Below are positions 18,553 through 27,198 of a stretch of DNA of 64,000 nt, in pieces. Location: positions 1 to 64,000 of the forward strand of contig NZ_MRCS01000017.1 in the NCBI RefSeq assembly GCF_002303925.1. The letters are read 5' to 3'. The translations under genes were made by a program, and so were the position numbers. The DNA is from Pseudomonas sp. ACN8 (GTDB lineage: Bacteria; Pseudomonadota; Gammaproteobacteria; Pseudomonadales; Pseudomonadaceae). Each line of letters starts with the position of its first letter. The first letter of the stretch is position 1. Under the pieces are notes generated by a model. That model made no database searches and was not told where the DNA came from. It saw only the letters and a program-made list of their open reading frames with translations.

Positions 18553-19569
18553 ATGGCGAAACTCCAGGTGGCGAAACCCGCCGCAGGACGTTCGGCGAAT
18601 GAACAACGACCGGTGAAAACCGTGGGTTTTCTGGTCATCCCCAACTTCACCACCATCGGCTTCGCCTCCGCCGTGGAAACACTGCGCATGGCCAATCTGG
18701 CCGCACGCAAACCGATGTTCCGCACGGTCATCATCGCCGCCAGCCTGGAGCCGGTGACGGCCAGCAACGGCATGCGCATCCTGCCTGACCATACCATCAC
18801 CGATGCACCCAAACTCGACATGCTGTTCGTTGTCGGATCAAACCCGATCGTCTCCAATCACGGCAGCCGACCACTGCTCAATTGGCTACGCAAGCTGGCG
18901 CATGATCAGGTACCACTGGGCGGGATCTGCACCGGCAGCCACTTGTTGGCGCGCGCCGATCTGCTCAAGGGCTATCGCTGCACGATTCACTGGGAAGATA
19001 TTGAAGCACTGAAGGAGCGTTTTCCGGGGATCATCATTTCCAACCAGTTGTTCGAGCTGGACCGTGATCGCTACACCTGCTCCGGTGGCGTGGCCTCCAT
19101 GGACATGACCCTGCAGCTGATTGCCCGCGAACCTGGTGGTCGCGATATCGCAGCCCATGCGGCCGAGTTGTTGTTGTGTGATCGGGTACGCAATGCACAG
19201 GAACAACAGCGAGTGCCATTGCGGCAAAAGCTGGGTACCTCGCAGCCCAAGCTCAGCCAGATGGTGGCGATCATGGAAGCCAATCTCGAGGAGCCGGTGG
19301 GCCTTGAGGAACTCGCGCGGTTGAACGAGGTGTCGGTGCGCCAGCTCGAACGCCTGTTTCACAAGCATCTGCAGCGCACGCCGAGTCAGTACTACCTGGA
19401 ATTGCGCCTCGCACGGGCGCGTCAATTATTGCTGCGCAGCGAATCGCAGGTACGTGATATCGCCCTCGCCTGCGGCTTCGTTTCCCCGGCGCACTTCTCC
19501 AAATGCTACAGCCGTTTCTTTGGCGTATCGCCGATGGGTGAGCGCAAGCAAGTAGCGGCGGTGCATTGA
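18553..19569 (+). CDS. GlxA-family transcriptional regulator (DJ-1/PfpI domain + AraC HTH)
   Basis: 338 aa. Residues about 22-190 form the DJ-1/PfpI-like sensor domain (VGFLVIPNFTTIGFASAVETLRMAN, then GGICTGSHLLARADLLKG). Residues about 240-335 are an AraC-type double helix-turn-helix (LEELARLNEVSVRQLERLF and DIALACGFVSPAHFSKCYSRFFG). This is the GbdR/CdhR/ArgR group that senses betaine, carnitine, arginine and similar compounds. Its place between creatininase and creatinase suggests control of creatinine use. A second member of the same family lies 3 kb downstream. Confidence 0.88.
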   Translation: MAKLQVAKPAAGRSANEQRPVKTVGFLVIPNFTTIGFASAVETLRMANLAARKPMFRTVIIAASLEPVTASNGMRILPDHTITDAPKLDMLFVVGSNPIVSNHGSRPLLNWLRKLAHDQVPLGGICTGSHLLARADLLKGYRCTIHWEDIEALKERFPGIIISNQLFELDRDRYTCSGGVASMDMTLQLIAREPGGRDIAAHAAELLLCDRVRNAQEQQRVPLRQKLGTSQPKLSQMVAIMEANLEEPVGLEELARLNEVSVRQLERLFHKHLQRTPSQYYLELRLARARQLLLRSESQVRDIALACGFVSPAHFSKCYSRFFGVSPMGERKQVAAVH

Positions 19570-19613
19570 TTGGCAGGTTGGCATTCAACATTGATGTCAG
19601 CTGGAATGGCCTC

Positions 19614-19705
19614 TTCGCGAGCAGGCTTGCTCCTACATTTATCTTTAGTGAACACAGAATGTGTGTCCGCTAAAGATCCCTTGTGGGAGCAAGCCTGCTC
19701 GCGAA
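19614..19705. repeat. REP pair in head-to-head orientation (BIME)
   Basis: A 24-bp REP (19614-19637, TTCGCGAGCAGG...) is repeated in inverted orientation at 19682-19705. The spacer is palindromic too (ATCTTTAG...CTAAAGAT), so the whole 92 bp can fold into one long hairpin. It lies between convergent genes. Confidence 0.85.
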
Positions 19706-19731
19706 GTCATCCTCGAGGACACCTCAGTCTG

Positions 19732-21072
19732 TCAGTCCTGCAACGCCTTATGCGCCGTTTCCCGGCTCGCCAGCATGGCAATCAATGCCACCGCCGCTGC
19801 CGCCAGCAGATACCAGGCCGGGGCCATTTTGTTGCCGGTCAGTTGAATCAGCCAGGTCGCGATAAACGGCGCGGTGCCGCCAAACACCGCGTTGGCGATG
19901 TTGAAGCTGAAGGCGAAACCACTGAAGCGGACGCGGGTGGGAAATATCTCGGCGAGGAAACACGGCAAGGTGCCGTCGTTCATCGCCAGGATCGCGCCGA
20001 AAGCAATCTGGATCATCAGAATCACCATCAGCGGTTGATTCTCCAACATCCCGAACAGCGGAAATGTCAGCGCCAGGAACAATACTGAAGCGGTCAGCAG
20101 CATGGTTTTGCGCCCGAACCGATCCGACAGTTTGCCCATCAGAAAGATCAGCCCGATGTAGGTCGCCAGCGATACCGTGGACGCCAGGAACGAATCACTT
20201 TCGCTCATGCCCATTTCGGTGGACAGGTAGGTTGGCATGTAGCTGAGCAACAAGTAGAACGCTACCGCATTCAGGCAGGTCGCGCCGATCCCGATCATCA
20301 CACTGCGTCGGTGCACGGTCAGCAATTCGCGAACCGGAGCGTGGGTTGCGCATTCCTTTGCTTCAAGGCGTTTTTCCATCTCCAGGAACTTGGGTGTGTC
20401 TTGCAGACTCATGCGGATGTAGCGCCCCACCAGCCCAAATGGCGCTGCCAGCAGGAAGGGTAAACGCCAGCCCCAGCTGTGCAGATCCTCGACACTCATC
20501 CACGCATGCAGGCCGGCGACAAAGACCGCGCCGAAGAGCAAACCAGCCGCCGTACTCGCCGGGACAATGCTGGTGTACAAACCGCGTTTACCCTCGGGCG
20601 CATACTCGGCGAGAAAGGCCGATGCCCCGGCGTATTCACCTGAAGCGGAGAAACCCTGGAACAAGCGAATCAACAACAGCAAGGCCGGTGCCCACAGGCC
20701 GATATGGTTGTAGGTCGGCAGGATGCCGATACAGAAGGTCGAGATCGACATGATCAGAATCGACCAGGACAGCGCACTACGCCGCCCGTATTTGTCACCG
20801 AAGTGACCCCAGACCAGTCCCCCCAGCGGGCGGACGATAAACGACAGCGCAAACACGGCGAACGTCGCCAGTAGCGCGGTCGTCTTGTCGGTTTGCGGAA
20901 AAAACGTGAGCGCGATGACGGTTGCCAGATAGCCGTAGGCCGCATAGTCGAACCACTCGACGAAATTGCCCATGAAGCTGGCACTGGCCGCGCGCCGCAG
21001 GGCCTTGCGCTCGGCGGTCTGTTCAAGTTTCTGCGCCAGGGTCGGCGTCAGGCTTGCGCTTTGGGTGCTCAT
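19732..21072 (-). CDS. MFS metabolite:H+ symporter (ProP/KgtP/ShiA type)
   Basis: 446 aa with twelve hydrophobic segments. The N-terminal FMGNFVEWFDYAAYGYLATVIALTFFP and the loop GHFGDKYGRRSAL mark the metabolite:H+ symporter subfamily that includes ProP, KgtP and citrate carriers; the second-half loop GKLSDRFGRKT is also intact. It lies 205 bp behind creatinase on the same strand, with a terminator between. Creatine or sarcosine uptake is a plausible role, since ProP-type carriers take up quaternary and N-methyl compounds; the substrate is not shown. Confidence 0.85.
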   Translation of the reverse strand: MSTQSASLTPTLAQKLEQTAERKALRRAASASFMGNFVEWFDYAAYGYLATVIALTFFPQTDKTTALLATFAVFALSFIVRPLGGLVWGHFGDKYGRRSALSWSILIMSISTFCIGILPTYNHIGLWAPALLLLIRLFQGFSASGEYAGASAFLAEYAPEGKRGLYTSIVPASTAAGLLFGAVFVAGLHAWMSVEDLHSWGWRLPFLLAAPFGLVGRYIRMSLQDTPKFLEMEKRLEAKECATHAPVRELLTVHRRSVMIGIGATCLNAVAFYLLLSYMPTYLSTEMGMSESDSFLASTVSLATYIGLIFLMGKLSDRFGRKTMLLTASVLFLALTFPLFGMLENQPLMVILMIQIAFGAILAMNDGTLPCFLAEIFPTRVRFSGFAFSFNIANAVFGGTAPFIATWLIQLTGNKMAPAWYLLAAAAVALIAMLASRETAHKALQD

Positions 21073-21233
21073 TGGGCACCTCCGGTGTCAGAGGTGTGGT
21101 GATCGAAACGAAGAGTCGAGGCGTAGAACATGACAAAACCCTCTATTGTTTTACTTGGCAGGGTTAAGGTTCAGTAGATGCTGCGCGTTTTTTAGCGTGC
21201 ATACGTTATTTTTTCGCTAGTACACAACCATTC

Positions 21234-21270
21234 CTCAAAAAGAAACGCCGCACAGGTTCACTGTGCGGCG
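21234..21270 (-). terminator. Terminator behind creatinase
   Basis: CGCCGCACAG (21246-21255) and CTGTGCGGCG (21261-21270) form a perfect 10-bp stem with a 5-base loop. Read on the minus strand it is followed by TTTCTTTTT, a good intrinsic terminator for the creatinase transcript. Confidence 0.8.
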
Positions 21271-21277
21271 CGGGGTC

Positions 21278-22489
21278 TTACTTCTTGATGATGTTGTGTT
21301 CCGGGCCATATGGGAATTGGGTGATGTTTTCCCCGCCCTGCTCGTTGACGATCAGGATGTCGTGCTCACGATAACCGCCGGCACCTGGAAGGCCTTCGGG
21401 CAGCATGATCATCGGCTCGATGGACACCACCATCCCTGGTTCCAGTACGGTGTCGATGTCTTCGCGCAATTCCAACCCGGCTTCGCGTCCGTAGTAATGG
21501 CTCAGCGTACCGAAGGAGTGGCCGTAGCCGAAGGTGCGGTATTGCAGCAGATCGTGCTCCAGGAAAATCTCGTTCAATTGCAGCGCGATATCGCAGCAGC
21601 GCATGCCTGGCTTGATCAGCTTCAGACCGGCCTCGTGCACTTTGACGTTAACTTCCCATAAGCGCAGATGCTCATCGGAGCAGTGGTCCAGGAACAAGGT
21701 ACGTTCCAGTGCGGTGTAGTAACCGGCAATCATCGGGAAGCAGTTAAGGCTGAGGATGTCGCCCTTGTTGACCTTGCGCGACGTGACCGGGTTATGTGCA
21801 CCATCGGTGTTGATACCGGACTGGAACCAGGTCCAGGTGTCCATCAGTTCGGAATCCGGGAAAGTGCGGGCAATTTCGCGCACCATCGCCTGAGTGGCAT
21901 GCAGGGCTACTTCGTATTCTGGCACCTGATCACGCAAGGCTTCGACGATGGCCGCACCGCCGATGTCCGCGATGCGTGCGCCATGACGGATGATCGCGTG
22001 TTCTTCGGCGGACTTGATCATGCGCATACGCATGCACGGTGCGGCGATATCCACCAGCTCAGCCTGCGGATAGCGGCTGGCGAGTTTGTCGCGATTGAGC
22101 AAGTTCAGATGGTCGAATTCGATGCCGATGCGCCCGGCCTTGGGCAAGGCTTGCTGGATCGCGACGAAGTAATTGTCGCGCTGCCAGTCGGTGTAGACGA
22201 TGTTTTCGGTGCCGACGGTACGGCGCCATGGCTGACCGCCATCAATGTTGGCGCTGATGGTCACGGCGCTGTCCTGGGTCACGACCAGCGCGTACTGACG
22301 CCCGAAGGAGCAGTACAGGAAATCGCTGTAGTAGTTGATGTTGTGATAAGACGTGAAGACTGCCGCGTCAATATTGTTCTGCGCCAGATAAGCCCGCAAT
22401 TTGGCCTGGCGGTTGGCATATTCCTGAACCGAGAACGTCGGGTTCACTTTTTCGCCGTTCTTGATCTGGATGGTTTTCGGCATTTGCAT
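21278..22489 (-). CDS. Creatinase (creatine amidinohydrolase)
   Basis: 403 aa from ATG 22489 (AAGGA upstream), the same length as P. putida creatinase. It hydrolyses creatine to sarcosine and urea. The fold is a pita-bread enzyme of the M24 family used without metal: an N-terminal domain (YANRQAKLRAYLAQNNIDAAVF, then SYHNINYYSDFLYCSFGR) and a C-terminal catalytic domain. Catalytic His232 (GAHNPVTSRK) and Glu262 and Glu358 fall at exactly the family positions. Starts further upstream give an unrelated N-terminus. With creatininase 5 kb away, it completes creatinine to sarcosine. Confidence 0.95.
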   Translation of the reverse strand: MQMPKTIQIKNGEKVNPTFSVQEYANRQAKLRAYLAQNNIDAAVFTSYHNINYYSDFLYCSFGRQYALVVTQDSAVTISANIDGGQPWRRTVGTENIVYTDWQRDNYFVAIQQALPKAGRIGIEFDHLNLLNRDKLASRYPQAELVDIAAPCMRMRMIKSAEEHAIIRHGARIADIGGAAIVEALRDQVPEYEVALHATQAMVREIARTFPDSELMDTWTWFQSGINTDGAHNPVTSRKVNKGDILSLNCFPMIAGYYTALERTLFLDHCSDEHLRLWEVNVKVHEAGLKLIKPGMRCCDIALQLNEIFLEHDLLQYRTFGYGHSFGTLSHYYGREAGLELREDIDTVLEPGMVVSIEPMIMLPEGLPGAGGYREHDILIVNEQGGENITQFPYGPEHNIIKK

Positions 22490-22709
22490 GTCATTTATCC
22501 TTGTCAGTGATTGAGCAACAGAAGGCGCCAATCTGGCGGGCCGCTGAAGATCATTCGAACAGATGCAAGGTGAGGTTTTTTGTGCGAATCCGACCTGTAG
22601 TTGGTCATACCCGCTGTCTGCGAATCGGGTCCCCGAGTCCCCCGGCAGAAACAAAAATGCCCCCGGCAAGCGCAATAAAAGCCGCTTGGCGGAGGCATTG
22701 GCAACGCAG

Positions 22710-23735
22710 TCAGTGCGCGAGCGTGCTTGCTCGCGATGTGGCCGGTGTGTTCAACATTGCTACCCGCTGATTCTGCGCCTTCGTGAGCAAGCTCGCGCCC
22801 ATATGATCGCGAGGGTGCGCTCCGAAGTATTGGCGATAGCAGCGCAAGAAATGTTGCAACGAGACGAAACCGCACTCCCCGGCGACATCTGACAAAGCAT
22901 GTTCACCGGCCCGCAACAACTGGCGCGCCTGTTGCAGCCGCAAGTCCAGGTAGTGTCGGGACGGCGAACAACCCAGGCTGCGCTTGAACAGCCGTTCCAG
23001 ATGTCGCCGGGAAATGCCCATGGTGTCGGCCAGTTCGTCGATCCCCAGCGTTCGGCGCAAATGCTCGCTCATCAATGCCAGTGTTGCTTGAAGTTTTTCC
23101 GGGGCGTCATGCAGGGGAAGTAGCGGCCGGGCCTGGCGTGCTGCATGTTTTTCCATCCGCAGTATCAGACCACGACCGTGGGTCCGGGCGAGAAGCTCGT
23201 GCATCAAGCCTTGAACGGCCTGTGGGCCGACGCAGGTCAGACGTTGGCGATCGACACAGAACGGTGCTGCTACCGGCGTCAACCCGCGCAAAGCAGCAAA
23301 GGTCGGTGATGGGGTGGGCTCAGGCAAACTGCAGCGGAAACCATCCAGCGCGCCAATCTGCGCCAGCAGCCAACCGGCCTTACCCAACGCCCCCAGGCTG
23401 ATCGGTTGCCTCGCCCAGTGGTTCAGCTGCTGGAGCAAGTCTGGATTTTCGGTTTGAAGATGCAGGTTATCCCCACCGCAGAGGATCAATATATCGAACA
23501 TTTGTGCCTGATCCAGTCGTGCAGTGGCGGTTGCGATGCCGTTGCTGGCGTTCAGTTGCTGTCCGTCCAGGCTAAGCATTTGCCATTGGCAAACATTGCA
23601 CCCCGCCAACTGATTGGCCAGGCGCAATGGCTCCAGCGCATTGGCAAGGGCATACAAATCGAAGGCTTCCATCAACCAGAAACCAATACGCAGCACCGGC
23701 GGTTGTGGCCGGCCAGACTCGGTCAGTTGCAGCAT
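22710..23735 (-). CDS. GlxA-family regulator whose C-terminus runs into a REP element
   Basis: 341 aa. An N-terminal DJ-1-like domain (LRIGFWLMEAFDLYALANALEPLRLAN) is weaker than usual: the usual cysteine nucleophile region reads SLGALGKAGWLLAQIG, without Cys. The AraC HTH is intact (IDELADTMGISRRHLERLFKRSLG and DVAGECGFVSLQHFLRCYRQYFG). After HPRDH, the last 30 residues (MGASLLTKAQNQ...) are translated REP sequence, so the ancestral stop was lost. It lies 28 bp behind sdaB and upstream of creatinase, all on the minus strand, which makes it a second candidate regulator of the pathway. Confidence 0.83.
   Translation of the reverse strand: MLQLTESGRPQPPVLRIGFWLMEAFDLYALANALEPLRLANQLAGCNVCQWQMLSLDGQQLNASNGIATATARLDQAQMFDILILCGGDNLHLQTENPDLLQQLNHWARQPISLGALGKAGWLLAQIGALDGFRCSLPEPTPSPTFAALRGLTPVAAPFCVDRQRLTCVGPQAVQGLMHELLARTHGRGLILRMEKHAARQARPLLPLHDAPEKLQATLALMSEHLRRTLGIDELADTMGISRRHLERLFKRSLGCSPSRHYLDLRLQQARQLLRAGEHALSDVAGECGFVSLQHFLRCYRQYFGAHPRDHMGASLLTKAQNQRVAMLNTPATSRASTLAH
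22715..22801. repeat. Degenerate REP pair overlapping the 3' end of the GlxA-type gene
   Basis: GCGCGAGCGTGCTTGCTCGCGA (22715-22736; written in parts by family consensus) faces an inverted partner at 22781-22801 (TCGTGAGCAAGCTCGCGCCC). Both copies carry mismatches compared with the window's other REPs. The pair lies inside the last 30 codons of the regulator. Confidence 0.7.
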
Positions 23736-23763
23736 GTTCCACTCCCCCGTTGGTCAAGGTAAC

Positions 23764-25140
23764 TCAGCACTCGATGGAGCTGACCGCCAGCCCGCCACGG
23801 GAGGTCTCTTTGTATTTGTCATGCATGTCGGCACCGGTATCGCGCATGGTGCGGATGACCCGGTCAAGAGAAATGAAGTGTGTTCCGTCACCGCGCAAAG
23901 CCATCTGCGCAGCATTGATCGCTTTCACCGCCGCAATAGCGTTGCGCTCAATGCACGGTACCTGCACCAGGCCCCCGACGGGATCGCAGGTCAGTCCGAG
24001 GTTGTGTTCCAGGCCAATTTCCGCAGCGTTTTCCACTTGCTCGGGACTGGCTCCGAGGATTTCCGCCAAGCCCGCAGCAGCCATTGCGCAAGCCGAGCCG
24101 ACTTCGCCCTGACACCCTACTTCCGCTCCGGAAATCGAAGCGTTGCGTTTGCACAAAATGCCCACCGCGGCAGCAGCGAGGAAATAGTCCACGACGTCGC
24201 TGTCCTTGGCTTCGGGGCAGAACTTCATGTAGTACTGCAATACCGCCGGAATAATCCCTGCCGCTCCGTTCGTGGGGGCGGTCACCATACGCCCGCCGGC
24301 AGCGTTTTCTTCATTGACTGCCAGGGCAAACAGATTCACCCACTCCATGGCGCTCAAGGTCGATCCGATGACATTGGGTTTGCCGATTTCCAGCAGGCTG
24401 CGGTGCAGACGCGCCGCGCGGCGCTGCACATTCAATCCTCCGGGCAAGACACCTTCATGCCGCAGGCCCGCGTCCACGCAATTGCGCATCGCCTGCCAGA
24501 TCTGCGCCAGCCCGTGGCGGATGTCTTCTTCACTGCGCCATACCCGCTCATTGGCCAGCATCAGCTGGGAAATACGTAGCCCATGAGCCTTGCACTGGCT
24601 CAGCATCTGCGCGGCAGTGCCGAAGTCGTAGGGCAGTTCGCTCTGATCCCGATCGAGCCGGCCACTGGCGGCTTGCTGTTGATCTACGACAAAGCCACCG
24701 CCGATGGAGTAGTAGGTTTCGCACAACAGCGGTTGATCCTCGGCAAATGCGCTCAAGGTCATGGCGTTGGGATGGTATGACAGGTTTTCATCCAGCAGTC
24801 GCATGTCCCGCTGCCAGATAAAAGGCACACGGAACTCGCCGGCCAATAGCAGGCATTGTGTCTCGCGCAGATCCAGCAAGCGTGGCTCGATCAGCAGCGG
24901 GTCGACTTTATCCGGCCACTCCCCCATCAACCCCATGATCACCGCTTTATCGGTGCCATGGCCGATACCCGTGGCCGACAGCGAACCATACAACCGCACT
25001 TCGATACGCTGCACTTGCGCCAGCATTTCCCGTTCGCGCAAGGCCTCGACAAACAGAGCCCCGGCACGCATCGGGCCGACGGTATGGGAGCTGGAGGGGC
25101 CGACTCCAATCTTGAACAAGTCAAAAACACTGATAGCCAT
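23764..25140 (-). CDS. sdaB: L-serine ammonia-lyase, single-chain [4Fe-4S] type
   Basis: 458 aa. It deaminates L-serine to pyruvate in the cytoplasm. The N-terminal domain opens SVFDLFKIGVGPSSSHTVGPMRAG and the C-terminal catalytic domain has TAPTNGAAGIIPAVL and the cysteine-bearing SGAEVGCQGEVGSACAMAAAGL, plus LTCDPVGGLVQVPCIERNA, supplying iron-sulphur ligands. Length and motifs match SdaA/SdaB of the one-chain type. Followed at 28 bp by a GlxA-type regulator and then creatinase, it would drain sarcosine carbon through glycine and serine. The symbol could equally be sdaA. Confidence 0.92.
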   Translation of the reverse strand: MAISVFDLFKIGVGPSSSHTVGPMRAGALFVEALREREMLAQVQRIEVRLYGSLSATGIGHGTDKAVIMGLMGEWPDKVDPLLIEPRLLDLRETQCLLLAGEFRVPFIWQRDMRLLDENLSYHPNAMTLSAFAEDQPLLCETYYSIGGGFVVDQQQAASGRLDRDQSELPYDFGTAAQMLSQCKAHGLRISQLMLANERVWRSEEDIRHGLAQIWQAMRNCVDAGLRHEGVLPGGLNVQRRAARLHRSLLEIGKPNVIGSTLSAMEWVNLFALAVNEENAAGGRMVTAPTNGAAGIIPAVLQYYMKFCPEAKDSDVVDYFLAAAAVGILCKRNASISGAEVGCQGEVGSACAMAAAGLAEILGASPEQVENAAEIGLEHNLGLTCDPVGGLVQVPCIERNAIAAVKAINAAQMALRGDGTHFISLDRVIRTMRDTGADMHDKYKETSRGGLAVSSIEC

Positions 25141-25279
25141 CGTCGATCTCCGCGCCGCTTCAAAGGTGACAGGAACTCACCCGATTGTCGGCGTCAGGAA
25201 TCATCAAGGCGTGTCAGATATCGACCCCTAAGTGCTCGCCACTACCAATGGCGAGCTGGATGTGTTGCTCACACTAGCC

Positions 25280-25699
25280 TTTGCGGTTGCGCAGAAGACG
25301 TTCATCGTCAATGGCGGTGCATTGAGCTATGAGGCGCAACTCGTCAACGCAGTGATCACCGCCAAGGCTCCAGTCAAGGGTCGCTTGAACTTCGAGTGGT
25401 TCGGCGCCTGGGAAAACGTCATCGGCAAGATGCGCGAAGTCACCAGCAGGACCAAGAAGGACGAGGACACTGGCGAGTTCAAGAAGTACCGTGTTCCGGG
25501 CTGGAGCTTTGACGACGAGAAAGGCCTTGGGATTAAGGTCTGGGCAACCTTCAAGGGTGAAGACGAGCCACACATTCTGGAGCCTCTGCTCACCCGGGTC
25601 CGCACGCGGAACTCCACACTTTGGGCGGAAGATCCCAAGCAGCAGATTGCCTACCTGGTGACTAAAAAATGGGCGCGACTCTTCTGCCCTGACGTCATA
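25280..25699 (+). pseudogene. Truncated recT-type phage recombinase
   Basis: The frame reads FAVAQKTFIVNGGALSYEAQLVNAVI, KGRLNFEWFGAWENVIGKM, KGLGIKVWATFKGE and TRVRTRNSTLWAEDPKQQIAYL, ending TKKWARLFCPDVI. This is the central part of a RecT single-strand annealing protein as found in prophages. The preceding residues (from 25232) do not resemble RecT, so the N-terminal third was cut off at about 25280. At 25699 the frame passes, out of register, into an exonuclease remnant. Codons after that are meaningless in this frame. The recombinase should be inactive. Confidence 0.75.
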
Positions 25700-26219
25700 C
25701 ATGCGCGAACTGTGCTTCGAGCGATTGGCGAAGAAGTCCAAGCACAACGTCAGCAGCGCTTCCATAAAGTGGGGTCACACCGAAGAACAGAAGGCTCAGG
25801 ACGCCTACGAGATGCTGACCGGCAACATCGTCATACCGTCAGAGTTCGTCGTCCACCCGAAGTACGACTGGCTCGGCTGCTCGCCAGACGGCCTGATCAA
25901 CGATGACGGGGGCACCGAGTCAAAGTGTCCCTTCAACGAGGCAATACACGTCAGGACCTGGCTCGAAGGCATGCCCGAGGAACACATGCCTCAGGTGCAG
26001 GGCTGCATGTTCGTAACTGGGCGGAAATGGTGGGACTTTTTGTCGTTCGATTCTCGTCAAGATGAAGAATGCCAGCTCTACGTCGAGACGATTTACCGCG
26101 ACGAAGAGTACATCGCCAACCTTCACAAAGAGCTCGTCCAATTCAACCTGGAACTGAATCGCATGGTTGATGAGGTCGCGGACAAAGTGCGGGCACAAGC
26201 CCACAGATTAGGAGCTTGA
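25695..26219 (+). pseudogene. 5'-truncated YqaJ/lambda-Exo type exonuclease
   Basis: From about 25695 the frame gives YMRELCFERLAKKSKHN, then IKWGHTEEQKAQDAYEMLTG, LGCSPDGLINDDGGTESKCP and HMPQVQGCMFVTGRKWWDF. These are the catalytic elements of the lambda-exonuclease family: Asp in SPDG, Glu-x-Lys in ESK, and the Gln of QVQG. The first 40 or so residues are missing, because the gene is joined to recT by a deletion. ATG 25701 could still start a 172-aa protein, but without the family's N-terminal helix. In phages, Exo and RecT work as a pair in DNA recombination. Confidence 0.75.
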
Positions 26220-26221
26220 GC

Positions 26222-26814
26222 ATGATCAGCAACCACCTCAATCTGGTCGAGCAGCTTCGACCCAAGTCGAACGAACTGACGGCCCAGGTCGAGCAGTACC
26301 TGGCCGCTGGCGGCAAGATCGAAGAAGCCGCCCCCTACAACTACAAACCCAAGCGATCAGCTACAGCAACCAGATGCCGCCAGCACCGAAGCCATTTGTT
26401 CGGCGCCGGGTTGAAGCGACTCCCCCGCCAGCAGATGCATTAGATGCCCGCCAGCAGGCGCGCGAAAGGTTGGTCGATCAAGTTCGTGGGTTGAGCAGCA
26501 CGCATACCCAGATGGAAGTTGCGGCGGCCGTCGGCGTCAGCAGGAAGGCTATCTACAACATCGCCAAAGAGCACGGCATCACATTCCAGCGCCCAACCCG
26601 GGGAGGCGCGAATGACGCGCGGCGCAAGGAGCAAGCAGATGCCAGAGAGGCGAAATATGCCGAGCGGATCAGGGCTTTCATGGAGCTGGGCATCACCCGG
26701 CGCCAGTGCTGCGGGAAGCTGGCCATCGGCAACAAAGCGTTCGAGCGAATCATTGCCGCCCACGGCATTGACTACCCGAAAGCGCGCCAAGGTAGTAATT
26801 CATGCGCCGCATAG
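26222..26814 (+). pseudogene. Phage protein with HTH region, apparently frameshifted
   Basis: ATG 26222 (GGAG upstream) opens NHLNLVEQLRPKSNELTAQVEQYLAAGGKIEE, which looks like a small phage protein of unknown role, and continues as far as NYKPK. About 26350 the sensible reading moves to another frame: SYSNQMPPAPKPFVRRRVE, then a helix-turn-helix (THTQMEVAAAVGVSRKAIYNIAKEHGITFQ) and a second HTH-like repeat (MELGITRRQCCGKLAIGNKAFERIIAAHGI) to 26814. Either two genes overlap (26222-26443 and 26374-26814) or one gene has a frameshift. The proline-rich join favours the latter. No function is assigned. Confidence 0.5.
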
Positions 26815-26883
26815 CTCGCGTCCAACAACGCAAACGACAAACCTGGTTGGCATTGCCGGCCAGCGGCATAGAAGAGGCATCCC

Positions 26884-27195
26884 ATGGCAGCGGCGCAGAA
26901 AGATCGATCGGCAAAGACTGCGACGAAACGAAAGGCTCGCGGCGAGGAAGAGTTGCGAATGCATGCCATGGCCGGCACCCGGCAAGCGCTGGCTGATTTG
27001 ATGGCCTGGCACGGCATCGAGGAACAGGGCGAGGCAATGACGTTGATGATTCATCGCCTACATGAATTAGGGCCTCAAAAGTCCGCTCCGCTACTTGCCC
27101 CGCCGCGACACGTAATCACCATCAGCGAAAACGTGTCGCGCAAACTTGAGCTCGCCTACAACCGCGAAGCGCTTCGCATTTGTCACGACGAGTGA
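26884..27195 (+). CDS. Small phage-type protein of unknown function
   Basis: 103 aa. A basic Lys/Arg-rich N-terminus (QKDRSAKTATKRKARGEEEL) is followed by a helical region (MAGTRQALADLMAWHGIEEQGEAMTLMIHRLHELG) and a tail with HVITISENVSRKLELAYNREAL. It resembles small putative DNA-binding proteins seen in Pseudomonas prophages near the integrase end. I cannot name a family. It is the last gene in the plus-strand run before two reverse-strand membrane genes. Confidence 0.6.
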   Translation: MAAAQKDRSAKTATKRKARGEEELRMHAMAGTRQALADLMAWHGIEEQGEAMTLMIHRLHELGPQKSAPLLAPPRHVITISENVSRKLELAYNREALRICHDE

Positions 27196-27198
27196 ATC

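Noticed and set aside
25200..25230. A clear attL copy of tRNA-Pro at the left prophage end
   Set aside because: Only a 10-bp match to the tRNA was found, which is too short to call an attachment site.
26802..26996. 64-codon plus-strand frame between two prophage genes
   Set aside because: It overlaps both neighbours in another frame and lacks a ribosome site; kept out as probably spurious.
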